In this document: positions 8,724-17,201 of the stretch, piece after piece
Numbering within the stretch: the stretch's first letter is position 1
Layout of the letters: every line of letters starts with the position of its first letter
Origin: Pseudomonas cremoris
Lineage (GTDB): Bacteria > Pseudomonadota > Gammaproteobacteria > Pseudomonadales > Pseudomonadaceae
Length of the DNA: 64,000 nucleotides
NCBI RefSeq assembly: GCF_014230465.1
Contig: NZ_JAAXCY010000003.1
Location: 186,001 to 250,000, forward strand
Direction: 5' to 3'
Made by a program: the position numbers and the translations under genes
Notes under the pieces: model-generated
What the model saw: the letters and a program-made list of their open reading frames with translations, nothing else
The model's database searches: none
Told to the model about the DNA's origin: nothing

Positions 8724-8975
8724 CCAGACGACGTTTGCATGATGGCACCGCATGCCCGTAACCCGCTAAAATGCCCACGGGCGTAGTGCTTGACCCTCCA
8801 GGCTACGCTGGGCATGCTGGGCGCCGATTGGGGCGTAACCGTAAATTTTCGACGTCGTTTCAACTGCTTTTGACGTCGGACTTGCCCTGTGGCAATGGCT
8901 GCCTGGCCATCGCCTTGTGTACTGGTGAACGCTGAACCCATCAGCGTTCCCATAAAAAACAGGATCATTTAATCA

Positions 8976-9626
8976 ATGGCCACATACGAAATCCTGATAG
9001 CCGATGACCACCCGCTGTTTCGCAGCGCTCTGCATCAAGCAGTGACCCTGGGCCTCGGCCCGGACGTGCGCCTGGTCGAAGTCGCCAGCATTGCCGAGCT
9101 GGAAGCCCGCCTTACCGAAAAATCCGATTGGGACCTGGTGCTGCTCGACCTGAACATGCCCGGTGCCTATGGTTTCTCCGGGCTGGTCTTGTTGCGCGGG
9201 CAATACCCGCAAATTCCCGTCGTGATGGTCTCGGCTCAGGAAGAAGCTGACGTGGTGGTGCGTTCCAAAGAGTTTGGCGCCAGTGGGTTCATTCCCAAGT
9301 CCAGCGCCATGGAAGATATCCAGAAAGCCGTGCGTACCGTGCTCGACGGTGATGTCTCCTGGCCACCTCAGGCGTTTGAAGAAATCAACGTCTCCGACGA
9401 AGCCAAGGCCGCCCGTGATGGCCTGGCGAGCCTGACGCCCCAGCAGTTCCGCGTGCTGACCATGGTCTGCGAAGGGTTGCTGAATAAGCAGATTGCCTAC
9501 GAGTTGAGCGTGTCGGAAGCGACCATCAAGGCTCATGTCACGGCGATTTTTCGCAAGCTGGGCGTCCGTACCCGCACTCAGGCTGCGCTGCTCTTGCAAC
9601 AACTTGAGTCAATTTCGCAGCATTAA
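8976..9626 (+). CDS. erdR: LuxR/NarL-type response regulator, ErdR-like
   Basis: This is a 216-residue two-domain regulator. The receiver has acidic residues in ILIADDHPLF, the phospho-acceptor Asp in LVLLDLNMPGAYG, and a conserved Lys in FIPKSSAMED. The C-terminal LuxR helix-turn-helix contains LTPQQFRVLTMVCEGLLNKQ. It is followed by dgkA, the same neighbour as erdR in P. aeruginosa, where ErdR takes part in ethanol oxidation regulation. The symbol rests on synteny and similarity. No cognate kinase is adjacent. A 252-base upstream gap probably holds its promoter. Confidence 0.8.
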   Translation: MATYEILIADDHPLFRSALHQAVTLGLGPDVRLVEVASIAELEARLTEKSDWDLVLLDLNMPGAYGFSGLVLLRGQYPQIPVVMVSAQEEADVVVRSKEFGASGFIPKSSAMEDIQKAVRTVLDGDVSWPPQAFEEINVSDEAKAARDGLASLTPQQFRVLTMVCEGLLNKQIAYELSVSEATIKAHVTAIFRKLGVRTRTQAALLLQQLESISQH

Positions 9627-9701
9627 GATGTAACCGATTCACGCTTTTTTGACTTTGCGTGATCTAGCTTCCCCACTCCTTTAGTTCAGTTGCCTACGTC
9701 T

Positions 9702-10064
9702 ATGTCGCCTTTCAAGGGTCAAACCGGTATCAAACGTATCTTCAATGCAGGGGGCTACTCCCTGGATGGCCTGCGTGCAGCTTTTACCGGCGAGGCGGCA
9801 TTCCGTCAGTTGGTGTTGCTCAACGTCATCCTGATCCCGGTGAGCTTTTTCCTGCACGTCAGCCGGGTCGAGCGTGCGTTGCTGATCGCGGTCTGCCTGT
9901 TGGCCCTGATCGTCGAGTTGCTTAATTCGGCGGTGGAAGCGGCGATTGACCGGATTTCCCTGGACCGTCACCCGCTGTCCAAAAACGCCAAGGACATGGG
10001 CAGCGCCGCACAGTTCGTGGCATTGACCATGATTACCCTGGTGTGGGCCGTGATCCTGATCTAG
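9702..10064 (+). CDS. dgkA: Diacylglycerol kinase DgkA
   Basis: This 120-residue integral membrane protein phosphorylates diacylglycerol to phosphatidic acid, recycling lipid left over from osmoregulated glucan synthesis. It shows AFTGEAAFRQLVLLNVILIP, the catalytic ELLNSAVEAAIDRISLDRHP, and three hydrophobic helices. The ATG at 9702 (MSPFKGQTG) is preferred over an upstream TTG. An opgD gene for the same glucans lies elsewhere in this window at 25729-27354. Confidence 0.95.
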   Translation: MSPFKGQTGIKRIFNAGGYSLDGLRAAFTGEAAFRQLVLLNVILIPVSFFLHVSRVERALLIAVCLLALIVELLNSAVEAAIDRISLDRHPLSKNAKDMGSAAQFVALTMITLVWAVILI

Positions 10065-10067
10065 CCC

Positions 10068-10994
10068 TCAGGCAATGCTCGGCAGCACGATCTCGTCGCT
10101 GCGCTGAACCCCGGCGGTGAAAGCGCGGCACAGTTCCAGGAACTCGCGCATTGCCGAGGTCTGGTACTTCTGTTTATGCCAGATGAAGTAGAACTGCCGG
10201 GCCAGGTCCAGGTCCGGGGTTTCCACTGGCACCAGGCTGCCACGGCGGAATGCATCGCGCAGTGCCAGCCGTGAAATGCAGCCAATCCCCAACCCTGACT
10301 CCACTGCCCGCTTAATCGCCTCGGTATGCTCCAGCTCCAGCCGGATATTCAGCGCGCTACGGTGATGGCGCATGGCTTGGTCGAATGTCAGGCGTGTGCC
10401 AGAGCCCTGTTCCCGCAGGATCCACGCCTCATGGGTCAACTCGTCCATGCTCGCCACACCACGCTTGGCCAGGTGATGTTGCGGGGCGCAAAACACCACC
10501 AGCTCATCTTCCACCCAGGTTTGCACCTCGATATCGGGGTGGCTGCAGTCGCCTTCGATTAGACCCAGGTCAATTTCGTAGTGCGCAACCTGGTGCACGA
10601 TATGAGCAGTGTTCTGCACATGCAGCTTCACCTGGCTCTCGGGGTGCTGCTGCATAAAGCTGCCGATCAGCAGGGTGGCCAGGTAGTTGCCGATGGTCAG
10701 GGTGGCGCCGACCGCCAGGGAACCAAAGCCGGACTTGCCGTTGAGCAGGTCCTCGATCTCCTTGGCCTGGTCCAGCAGCGCCACCGCTTGAGGCAATAGC
10801 TGATGACCGAGGGCGTTGAGGCTTAGACGCTTGCCTGCGCGGTCGAATAATTGGCAGCTGGATTGACGCTCCAGCTCGGTGATCGAGGTGCTGGCGGCGG
10901 ATTGAGATAGGGCCAGAAGGCCAGCAGCGCGCGAGACGCTTTCCTGCTGGGCGACGGCGACGAAGACTTGCAGTTGACGGAGAGTAAATCGCAT
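10068..10994 (-). CDS. finR: LysR-type regulator FinR, divergent from fpr
   Basis: The 308-residue product has an N-terminal helix-turn-helix (MRFTLRQLQVFVAVAQQESV at residues 1-20) and a LysR effector domain with LAVGATLTIGNYLATLLIGS. It is divergent from the ferredoxin-NADP reductase gene. In Pseudomonas FinR activates fpr under superoxide or iron-related stress. The start is ATG 10994, since the upstream part of the frame runs back into the shared promoter. The symbol relies on this arrangement. Confidence 0.85.
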   Translation of the reverse strand: MRFTLRQLQVFVAVAQQESVSRAAGLLALSQSAASTSITELERQSSCQLFDRAGKRLSLNALGHQLLPQAVALLDQAKEIEDLLNGKSGFGSLAVGATLTIGNYLATLLIGSFMQQHPESQVKLHVQNTAHIVHQVAHYEIDLGLIEGDCSHPDIEVQTWVEDELVVFCAPQHHLAKRGVASMDELTHEAWILREQGSGTRLTFDQAMRHHRSALNIRLELEHTEAIKRAVESGLGIGCISRLALRDAFRRGSLVPVETPDLDLARQFYFIWHKQKYQTSAMREFLELCRAFTAGVQRSDEIVLPSIA

Positions 10995-11006
10995 ATCGAT
11001 ATAACC

Positions 11007-11019
11007 GATAACCCTTATC
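11007..11019. promoter_or_regulatory. Candidate FinR operator in the finR-fpr intergenic region
   Basis: The palindrome GATAA-CCC-TTATC lies between the divergent starts at 10994 and 11120. The spacing and T-N-A dyad form suit a LysR-type binding site. A second palindrome ATATCGATAT overlaps the finR start at 10993-11002. Function is inferred. Confidence 0.45.
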
Positions 11020-11119
11020 TTAATAATCCAGTTAACAGATATTGTCGCCGCCATTAGAATGCTGTGCAATTGCGCATCTATCTTTGTGGCGCAGACCCAT
11101 TTCCAGGAGTCCCCCGTAC

Positions 11120-11899
11120 ATGAGCAACATGAACCACGAGCGTGTCCTCAGTGTTCATCACTGGAACGACACTCTGTTCAGCTTCAAGTGCACCCGCGAT
11201 CCGGGCCTGCGCTTCGAGAACGGTCAGTTCGTGATGATCGGCCTGCAACAGCCCAACGGCCGCCCGCTCATGCGCGCTTACTCCATTGCCAGCCCGAACT
11301 GGGAAGAGCATTTGGAGTTCTTCAGCATCAAGGTTCCAGATGGCCCGCTGACTTCCCAATTGCAGCACTTGAAGGAAGGCGACGAGATCATCATCAGCAA
11401 AAAACCGACAGGCACCCTGGTGCTTGACGATTTGAAGCCGGGCAAACACCTGTACCTGCTCAGCACCGGTACTGGCCTCGCACCCTTCATGAGTGTGATC
11501 CAGGACCCGGAAACCTACGAGCGCTTTGAAAAAGTGATCCTGTGCCACGGCGTGCGTTACGTCAACGAAGTCGCCTACCGCGAATTCATCACCGAGCACC
11601 TGCCGCAGAACGAGTTCTTCGGTGAAGCCCTGCGTGAAAAGTTGATCTACTACCCGACCGTGACCCGCGAGCCGTTCGAAAACGAAGGCCGCCTGACCGA
11701 TCTGATGCGCAGCGGCAAGCTGTTCACCGACATCGGCCTGCCACCGATCAACCCAGAGGACGACCGCGCCATGCTGTGCGGCAGCCCAAGCATGTTGGAT
11801 GAAACCAGCGAAGTGCTGAACAGCTTCGGCCTGAAGGTTTCGCCACGCATGCGTGAGCCGGGTGACTATTTGATCGAGCGTGCGTTCGTCGAGAAGTGA
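11120..11899 (+). CDS. fpr: Ferredoxin-NADP(+) reductase
   Basis: The 259-residue length is that of bacterial subclass I ferredoxin-NADP reductases. FAD binding is marked by LMRAYSIASPN, NADP binding by LSTGTGLAPFMSV and AMLCGSPSMLDE, and the C-terminus is LIERAFVEK. The enzyme moves electrons between NADPH and ferredoxin or flavodoxin and supports Fe-S repair and iron mobilisation. ATG 11120 follows an AGGAG site. It is divergent from finR, its likely activator. Confidence 0.95.
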   Translation: MSNMNHERVLSVHHWNDTLFSFKCTRDPGLRFENGQFVMIGLQQPNGRPLMRAYSIASPNWEEHLEFFSIKVPDGPLTSQLQHLKEGDEIIISKKPTGTLVLDDLKPGKHLYLLSTGTGLAPFMSVIQDPETYERFEKVILCHGVRYVNEVAYREFITEHLPQNEFFGEALREKLIYYPTVTREPFENEGRLTDLMRSGKLFTDIGLPPINPEDDRAMLCGSPSMLDETSEVLNSFGLKVSPRMREPGDYLIERAFVEK

Positions 11900-11911
11900 C
11901 TTCTGGTCACT

Positions 11912-12011
11912 TGTAGGAGCGAGCTTGCTCGCGAAGGTCGTCAACGATAACGCTGGCGTCCTGGATTAACGCGGCGAGTTTGCGTTTTTCGCGAGCAAGC
12001 TCGCTCCTACA
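11912..12011. repeat. REPIN (TGTAGGAGCGAGC class)
   Basis: The arm TGTAGGAGCGAGCTTGCTCG at the left recurs inverted at the right (..GCGAGCAAGCTCGCTCCTAC), separated by about 50 bases. It sits just after fpr and before a terminator. Confidence 0.85.
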
Positions 12012-12030
12012 GAGAACGCGTTCGCAAAAA

Positions 12031-12066
12031 AAAGCCCGCGCTGCCTTCACAGGCAGCGCGGGCTTT
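12031..12066. terminator. Bidirectional intrinsic terminator between fpr and trmO
   Basis: A perfect 15-bp stem (AAAGCCCGCGCTGCC with loop TTCACA) is flanked by an A run on the left and a T run on the right. It serves the convergent fpr and trmO genes. Confidence 0.9.
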
Positions 12067-12080
12067 TTCGTTTGTGCGAG

Positions 12081-12776
12081 TTACTGGGCTGGAAGCACTT
12101 CCAGCACACAAATCAGCCCCGCCTCGGGATAGTGCCACCGCACATCCACATCCCAAAACTGCGCGCCATACTCACGCTCAGGCCCAGGCGCTTGATACGC
12201 CGGCCGCGGGTCTTGCGCCAAGCACTGCTCAATCAACGCCACCAACGGCTCATCCAGCCGCTGGGCATGGCTTTGTGCCTGATGCAGCGCGGTCTTCAGC
12301 CACTGCACAGGAATCAACGTAGGGGCGCCACTGGCCATGTCATTGGTCGCGGTGTCGATGATGTCTGCGTACGGCACATATGGCTTGATATCCAGCACCG
12401 GCGTGCCATCGAGCAAATCGATCCCGGAAATCCACAGCTTGCCGGGCTCCATCTTGTCGAGCTTCACCACCGACTGGCCGATGCCGTTGGGCCGGTGGGT
12501 CGCACGGGTGGCAAACACGCCCATGGACGTGTTGCCGCCCAGGCGCGGCGGGCGCACCTTCAGGCGTGGCTTGTCTTCCAGGGCTTGGTGGAACAGAAAC
12601 AGCAGCCACACATGGCTGACTTGCTCCAAGCCCTGCACTGCCTCGCCGCCGTCAAACGGCGCCACCAACTCCAGCACGCCACGGGCGGCGGGCGCCAATT
12701 GCGGCTGACGCGGGATGGCGAACTTCTCCTTGAAACAGGAACGTACGAAACCGACGGGCGAGACGTTGTAATGCAT
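12081..12776 (-). CDS. trmO: tRNA (N6-threonylcarbamoyladenosine37-N6)-methyltransferase TrmO (TsaA/YaeB family)
   Basis: The 231-residue protein shows the YaeB/TrmO signature: SPVGFVRSCFKEKFAIPRQP near the N-terminus, LEQVSHVWLLFLFHQ, RATHRPNGIGQSVVKLD, and DLLDGTPVLDIKPYVPYAD. Members methylate t6A37 in certain tRNAs using S-adenosylmethionine. The gene ends close to the fpr terminator and lies 3 bases beyond the stop of the DUF1456 gene upstream, so the two are probably co-transcribed. Confidence 0.92.
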   Translation of the reverse strand: MHYNVSPVGFVRSCFKEKFAIPRQPQLAPAARGVLELVAPFDGGEAVQGLEQVSHVWLLFLFHQALEDKPRLKVRPPRLGGNTSMGVFATRATHRPNGIGQSVVKLDKMEPGKLWISGIDLLDGTPVLDIKPYVPYADIIDTATNDMASGAPTLIPVQWLKTALHQAQSHAQRLDEPLVALIEQCLAQDPRPAYQAPGPEREYGAQFWDVDVRWHYPEAGLICVLEVLPAQ

Positions 12777-12779
12777 GGC

Positions 12780-13241
12780 TTAGGTGCGAACCCGCAAGGT
12801 CAGGCCCTTGAGGAAATTACGCAGCAACTGATCGCCACACGTGCGGTAGTTGGTGTGGCCGAACTTGCGGAACAGCGCGCTCAGCTCTGGCTTGGACACC
12901 GGGAACTCGGCGGCCTTGAGGATGGCATGCATGTCGTCTTCTTTCAGTTCGAAGGCTACGCGCAGCTTCTTGAGGATGATGTTGTTGGTCACTGGGGTTT
13001 CGATCGGCTGTGGCGGACGGCTTTCGTCCTTGCCGCGCTTGAAGATCACCAGGCCGTCGAGGAAGTGCGCCATGACGTCATCCGGGCAGAACACAAAGCC
13101 TTCTTCCTCATCTTTCTTGAGGTAGGTGAGCAGGTCTTCCTTGGTTACGTCCATGCCGCCGAGCTTGATGATCTCGACCATCTTGTTGTCGCTGATGTCG
13201 AGCATGTAGCGCACGCTGCGCAGTACGTCGTTGTGAATCAT
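12780..13241 (-). CDS. DUF1456 (YehS-like) protein
   Basis: This 153-residue protein consists of two similar helical repeats of about 70 residues. The first has RSVRYMLDISDNKMVEIIKL and the second LKKLRVAFELKEDDMHAILK. Each continues to a Phe-rich segment (MAHFLDGLVIFKRG, LLRNFLKGLTLRVRT). This internal duplication defines DUF1456. The function is unknown; the repeat fold suggests nucleic acid or protein binding. ATG 13241 is chosen over a TTG three codons upstream because homologues begin with the MIHNDVLRSVRY motif. Confidence 0.85.
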   Translation of the reverse strand: MIHNDVLRSVRYMLDISDNKMVEIIKLGGMDVTKEDLLTYLKKDEEEGFVFCPDDVMAHFLDGLVIFKRGKDESRPPQPIETPVTNNIILKKLRVAFELKEDDMHAILKAAEFPVSKPELSALFRKFGHTNYRTCGDQLLRNFLKGLTLRVRT

Positions 13242-13309
13242 GGTGGGCAATCCTGGTATTCAACTGGGGACACCGCCGAATCAGGCGGTGTCGAAAAAAG
13301 GGGAGCGGC

Positions 13310-14020
13310 TTAGAACTTCTCTTTGCCGGACAGGTAACGCCATTGGCCGACCGGCACTTTGCCGATGGACACGCCGCCGATGCGGATGCGGCGAATGGCG
13401 ATGACCTTGAGGCCAACCGCTTCGCAGAACAGTGCGATGACGCCCGGCTGCGGGTTTTTCAGCGCAAAACGCAGGCGGTTTTCGTTCTGCCAGCTGGCTT
13501 TGACCGCCGGCAGTTCCTTGCCTTTGTACGTCAGGCCGTGGTTGAGGCGGTTGAGGCCGTGGGCAACCATGTCGCCTTCGACTTCCACCACGTATTCCTG
13601 CTCGATCTTGGCGGCATCGGCGGTTAACTTGCGCAGGATCTTCCAGTCCTGGGTAAATACCAACAGGCCGCTGGCCTTGGCTTGCAGGTCGGCGCTGGCG
13701 GTCAGGCGCAGGAAGTGGCCCTTGAGCGGGCGCTTGCCGAAGCGGTGTTCTTCGGACAAGGTCTCGGCGCTGATGGTGGCCAGCGCGGTCTCGGCATCCA
13801 CGCCGGCAGGGGCGTGCAGCAGGATGGTCACTGGCTCTGGCGCGGTGGCCTTGGCTTCTGGGTCGAGTTCGACCTTCTGGGTGGTGACCTTGAACTGCGG
13901 CTCGTCGATCACTTCACCGTCCACCGAGACCCAGCCGCCTTCGATAAACAGCTCAGCCTCCCGACGGGAGCAACCGACCAGTTCGATAAGGCGTTTGGAG
14001 AGGCGTATGGGGTCAGTCAT
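13310..14020 (-). CDS. RluB/RluE/RsuA-family pseudouridine synthase homologue with atypical active-site motif
   Basis: The 236-residue product has an N-terminal S4 RNA-binding domain (RLSKRLIELVGCSRREAELF, residues 5-24) followed by a TruA/RsuA-like fold. It contains KIEQEYVVEVEG, LNRLNHGLTYKGK, and IRRIRIGGVSIGKVPVGQWR. In active enzymes a motif like GRLDxxTxGL carries the catalytic Asp. Here the matching stretch reads SADLQAKASGLLVFTQD. If Gly-Leu is aligned, Gln replaces the Asp, although an Asp lies two residues earlier. It may therefore be inactive, RNA-binding only, or use a shifted Asp. Confidence 0.75.
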   Translation of the reverse strand: MTDPIRLSKRLIELVGCSRREAELFIEGGWVSVDGEVIDEPQFKVTTQKVELDPEAKATAPEPVTILLHAPAGVDAETALATISAETLSEEHRFGKRPLKGHFLRLTASADLQAKASGLLVFTQDWKILRKLTADAAKIEQEYVVEVEGDMVAHGLNRLNHGLTYKGKELPAVKASWQNENRLRFALKNPQPGVIALFCEAVGLKVIAIRRIRIGGVSIGKVPVGQWRYLSGKEKF

Positions 14021-14091
14021 GACAAGGGCCGTAACAAAAGGGGGCAGCTATTGTACCTGTGTGGGGCCGGTTAATCCCGGCTCCATTTCAA

Positions 14092-14565
14092 TTAGCCCTG
14101 GCGAGCTTGTTGCTGCACTTGGCGCAAACGCATATGCAGCAACGGATACGGCTGCCCCAGGCCGTCATGCTCCGTACGTCCGACCACCTCGAACCCTTGC
14201 TTGAAGTAAAAGCCCAGCGCCTGGGGGTTCTGCTCGTTGACGTCCAGTTCATCGGCATTCATGTGCTCAATCGCGTATCGCAGCAATTGCCGGCCCAAGC
14301 CTTCGCCCCTGTGCTGTGGGTCGATAAACAGCATCTCCACCTTACCCGCCGCCACCCCGGCAAAACCGGTGATGCGCTGGCGCAGGTCCTTGGTGCAGAT
14401 CAACATCACCGAATCCAGATAGCGTGTCAGCACCAGGTTCTTCAGCAACACGATGTAGCTGTCTGGCAGGAAGTCATGGGTCGCCCGTACCGAGTCTTCC
14501 CAGATTCGCGCCAAGTGCGTGTAGTCGCTGGTTTTAGGTGTGTGGATAACCGAATGCTGACGCAT
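14092..14565 (-). CDS. GNAT-family N-acetyltransferase (YjaB-like)
   Basis: The 157-residue product has GNAT motif A in EMLFIDPQHRGEGLGRQLL (acetyl-CoA pyrophosphate loop R/Q-x-x-G-x-G/A) and motif B in NEQNPQALGFYFKQGFEVVG. The N-terminal RIWEDSVRATHDFL is typical of the YjaB/YjhQ group. The acyl acceptor is unknown. The gene is flanked by a terminator on its upstream side and stands alone. Confidence 0.88.
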   Translation of the reverse strand: MRQHSVIHTPKTSDYTHLARIWEDSVRATHDFLPDSYIVLLKNLVLTRYLDSVMLICTKDLRQRITGFAGVAAGKVEMLFIDPQHRGEGLGRQLLRYAIEHMNADELDVNEQNPQALGFYFKQGFEVVGRTEHDGLGQPYPLLHMRLRQVQQQARQG

Positions 14566-14615
14566 GCCCGCTGCCCCTTGCCTTGATGTGCGCTGATGGG
14601 CAAAACGATAGACCT

Positions 14616-14654
14616 AAAAAAGCCCCGCATCTTGTCCAGAGGCGGGGCTTTTTT
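14616..14654. terminator. Intrinsic terminator downstream of rimO
   Basis: A 13-bp perfect stem (AAAAAAGCCCCGC and complement) with a 13-base loop is bordered by A and T runs. It lies 15 bases beyond the rimO stop on the minus strand. Confidence 0.88.
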
Positions 14655-14668
14655 AAATCTTTACAGAT

Positions 14669-15994
14669 TTAGTCGCGCTTTTCGGCCCACAAGTCGTACT
14701 CGTCGGCATCCGTCACGGTGCACCAAACTTTGTCGCCCGGCTTCAAACCGCTGGCATCGTCGATAAACACGTTACCGTCGATCTCCGGCGCATCGAAGAA
14801 GCAACGGCCCACTGCGCCTTGCTCGTCGACTTCGTCGATCAGCACTTCGATTTCCTTGCCGATGCGCAGTTGCAAACGTGCCGAGCTGATCGCCTGTTGA
14901 TGCGCCATGAAGCGCTCCCAACGGTCTTGCTTGACGTCGTCTGGCACTACGGCCAGGTCCAGCAGGTTGGCTGGTGCGCCTTCAACCGGCGAATACTGGA
15001 AGCAACCGACGCGATCCAACTGTGCTTCAGTCAACCAATCCAGCAGGTACTGGAAGTCTTCTTCGGTTTCGCCGGGGAAGCCGACGATGAAGGTGGAGCG
15101 GATGATCAGCTCTGGGCAGATCTCGCGCCAGTTCTTGATACGCGCCAGGGTCTTGTCTTCAAAGGCCGGGCGTTTCATCGCCTTGAGCACTTTGGGGCTG
15201 GCGTGCTGGAACGGGATGTCCAGGTACGGCAGGATCTTGCCGGCAGCCATCAACGGGATCAGTTCGTCCACGTGCGGGTACGGGTAAACGTAGTGCAGGC
15301 GCACCCACACACCCAGGCTGCTCAAGGCTTCGCAGAGTTCGGTCATGCGGGTTTTCACCGGCGCGCCGTTCCAGAAACCCGTGCGGTATTTCACGTCGAC
15401 GCCGTAGGCGCTGGTGTCCTGAGAGATCACCAGCAGCTCTTTCACGCCGGATTTGACCAGGCGCTGCGCCTCGTCCAGTACATCACCGACCGGGCGGCTG
15501 ACCAGCTTGCCGCGCATCGACGGGATGATGCAGAAGCTGCAGCTGTGGTTGCAGCCTTCGGAAATCTTCAGGTACGCGTAGTGACGCGGGGTCAGCTTGA
15601 TGCCCTGTGGCGGCACCAGGTCGATCAGCGGGTTGTGGTCCTGACGCGGCGGCACCACTTCGTGCACGGCGTTGACTACCTGCTCGTACTGCTGTGGACC
15701 GGTCACGGCCAGCACGCTCGGGTGTACGTTGCGGATATTGCCTTCTTCCACACCCATGCAGCCGGTCACGATGACCTTGCCGTTTTCCTTGATGGCTTCG
15801 CCGATCACTTCCAGGGACTCCGCCTTGGCCGAGTCGATGAAGCCGCAGGTGTTGACCACCACCACGTCGGCGTCCTGGTAGGTGGACACAACGTCATAGC
15901 CTTCCATACGCAGCTGCGTGAGGATGCGCTCGGAGTCGACCAGAGCCTTCGGGCACCCTAGCGATATAAACCCTACACGTGGATTATTGCTCAT
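14669..15994 (-). CDS. rimO: Ribosomal protein uS12 methylthiotransferase RimO, 5' end supplied by an island
   Basis: This 441-residue radical-SAM enzyme adds a methylthio group to Asp89 of ribosomal protein S12. It shows the N-terminal UPF0004 domain ([18 protein letters not shown]), the radical-SAM cysteines [14 protein letters not shown], and a C-terminal TRAM domain. Codons 1-13 use AAT, CCA, CGT, GTA, ATA and CTA, unlike the rest of the gene, which is GC-rich. The normal Pseudomonas-type first 20 codons lie displaced at 21739-21798. The gene was thus cut after about codon 15 by an insertion whose end recreates a functional N-terminus. ATG 15994 follows a GGAAG site. Confidence 0.93.
   Translation of the reverse strand: MSNNPRVGFISLGCPKALVDSERILTQLRMEGYDVVSTYQDADVVVVNTCGFIDSAKAESLEVIGEAIKENGKVIVTGCMGVEEGNIRNVHPSVLAVTGPQQYEQVVNAVHEVVPPRQDHNPLIDLVPPQGIKLTPRHYAYLKISEGCNHSCSFCIIPSMRGKLVSRPVGDVLDEAQRLVKSGVKELLVISQDTSAYGVDVKYRTGFWNGAPVKTRMTELCEALSSLGVWVRLHYVYPYPHVDELIPLMAAGKILPYLDIPFQHASPKVLKAMKRPAFEDKTLARIKNWREICPELIIRSTFIVGFPGETEEDFQYLLDWLTEAQLDRVGCFQYSPVEGAPANLLDLAVVPDDVKQDRWERFMAHQQAISSARLQLRIGKEIEVLIDEVDEQGAVGRCFFDAPEIDGNVFIDDASGLKPGDKVWCTVTDADEYDLWAEKRD
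15951..15962 (-). mobile_element. Left att junction of the island, inside rimO
   Basis: Read on the rimO strand the junction is GCTAGGGTGC-CC, followed by host sequence GAAGGCTCTGGTC. Island-like codons stop and host-like codons begin here. With the right junction it rebuilds a symmetric attP (see mobile element entry). The exact crossover bases are inferred. Confidence 0.65.
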
Positions 15995-16041
15995 ATACTT
16001 CCAGCCTGCAGGGCACGCCCTGTTGAAATTTAAGGCGCGCG

Positions 16042-16070
16042 ATTCTAGTCGGTGTTCAAAAAATGCGCAA
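16042..16070 (-). promoter_or_regulatory. Candidate promoter for rimO carried on the island
   Basis: On the minus strand TTGCGC (16065-16070), a 17-base spacer and TAGAAT (16042-16047) form a sigma-70-like promoter 48 bases before the rimO start. The same TAGAAT element, followed by similar bases, is present in the displaced original rimO leader at 21888-21893. The island therefore seems to bring its own replacement promoter. Confidence 0.5.
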
Positions 16071-16128
16071 AAGGAATAGTTGCATATAATAATCATTCGT
16101 ATTATTGCGAATTAGGAGTATTTATCAA

Positions 16129-17196
16129 ATGAGTAAAGTTGCTAGTAATGGAGGGGGGCAAAGTTCTGGAGGTAATGCTGACGGTGCTTCAGCATTTGAT
16201 AGTCTACTTTTGAGTGAAACTGAGGAGCTTTCTAATAAGGCGGTCCCCGATTCACGTAATAGCAGAGCAGACTTTGTTCGCAAATCCCAACTTATAATTG
16301 CGTCTGCCGTAGCGGCTTGCTTGACTCTGTTTTTACTGCTCTTTCCCAGCGATATTGAGTCGGATGTTTTGAGGCGGCTGTTGTCGGGAATTGATTTTAA
16401 AGCGATTGTGGTTATATCAATTCTTGCTGTTGGCTTTGTTTTGTTTGTTGTTTCGCAGTTTCAAGAGTATCTGTTTAAATCGGAGGTAACCTCCACTTTC
16501 GTAGATATCGACGAAAGAGCGAGTTTAAGTAAGGTGGAGGCACAAATTTCAGAGCTGAGGTTTGAAATTTTGCAAGTTAAAGCTGGTCAGGATAGCGGAG
16601 CTGAGAATCAACGCGAAGATGCAGATAGTAAGGTGGAGCTGCATGAGTTTAGCGCTATTGAGTACTATATTCATCGGTCGATAAAATCCCTTGATAAGCA
16701 TATTGAAACTTCGGAGAAGAAGGCCTCAAAATTGTTGGATACAGGGACAATGTACCTGCGTCGTGGTATATATTTTTACGTCTCATCAATTTTGGTATGG
16801 CAAGTGGTAGCTCATGTTTGGGGGGTTGATAAGCCTCTGATCTATGGCGTAGTTTCCTGCTCCTTAACTTTCCTTGTGGTTGAATTTTTGGCTGCATGGT
16901 TTCTGAAGCAGTATAGAAGTTTTATTGATTCGTCTATTCAGTTTATGAGAGTTAGATCCGTCTTCGATCGTTATCTTCTATCGTATTATGCTGTAAAAGA
17001 GTTTTCTGTTGGAGGGGTGGAAGGAAATGTTGAATCGAAAGCTCAAGTGCTAAAGGTTTTGGCGGAAGAAATTAAGTGGCCGGAAGCTATTAATTCTAAA
17101 GCGGGAGATGTGAATCACATGGTTCAAATGTTTGAATCGTTAGCTGGAATATTGGAAAAAGTGAAGAAAGCGCCCACAAAAAATGAACAGGCCTGA
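16129..17196 (+). CDS. Island-borne four-helix membrane protein with coiled coil, function unknown
   Basis: The 355-residue product has a Ser/Gly-rich N-terminus, a helix pair at about residues 53-72 and 85-107, a charged coiled-coil segment at about 125-205, and a second helix pair at about 212-232 and 237-258. It ends in a charged cytoplasmic tail. ATG 16129 has a clear AGGAG site at 16114-16118 and is preferred over the TTG at 16105. A TATAAT box at 16085-16090 precedes it without a convincing -35. Low GC and ATA/TTA-type codons set it apart from host genes. I do not recognise the family. The paired-helix plus coiled-coil layout resembles membrane effectors or sensors found in defence islands, but this is only a resemblance. 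Confidence 0.75.
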   Translation: MSKVASNGGGQSSGGNADGASAFDSLLLSETEELSNKAVPDSRNSRADFVRKSQLIIASAVAACLTLFLLLFPSDIESDVLRRLLSGIDFKAIVVISILAVGFVLFVVSQFQEYLFKSEVTSTFVDIDERASLSKVEAQISELRFEILQVKAGQDSGAENQREDADSKVELHEFSAIEYYIHRSIKSLDKHIETSEKKASKLLDTGTMYLRRGIYFYVSSILVWQVVAHVWGVDKPLIYGVVSCSLTFLVVEFLAAWFLKQYRSFIDSSIQFMRVRSVFDRYLLSYYAVKEFSVGGVEGNVESKAQVLKVLAEEIKWPEAINSKAGDVNHMVQMFESLAGILEKVKKAPTKNEQA

Positions 17197-17201
17197 TCCT
17201 A

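Noticed and set aside
8724..8975. RpoN-type promoter upstream of erdR
   Set aside because: A TGGCAC sequence occurs, but the -12 element (TTGC at proper spacing) is missing.
14819..15961. 380-codon open frame opposite rimO
   Set aside because: It is the complement of a recognised radical-SAM gene. Its composition is atypical and no ribosome binding site precedes it.
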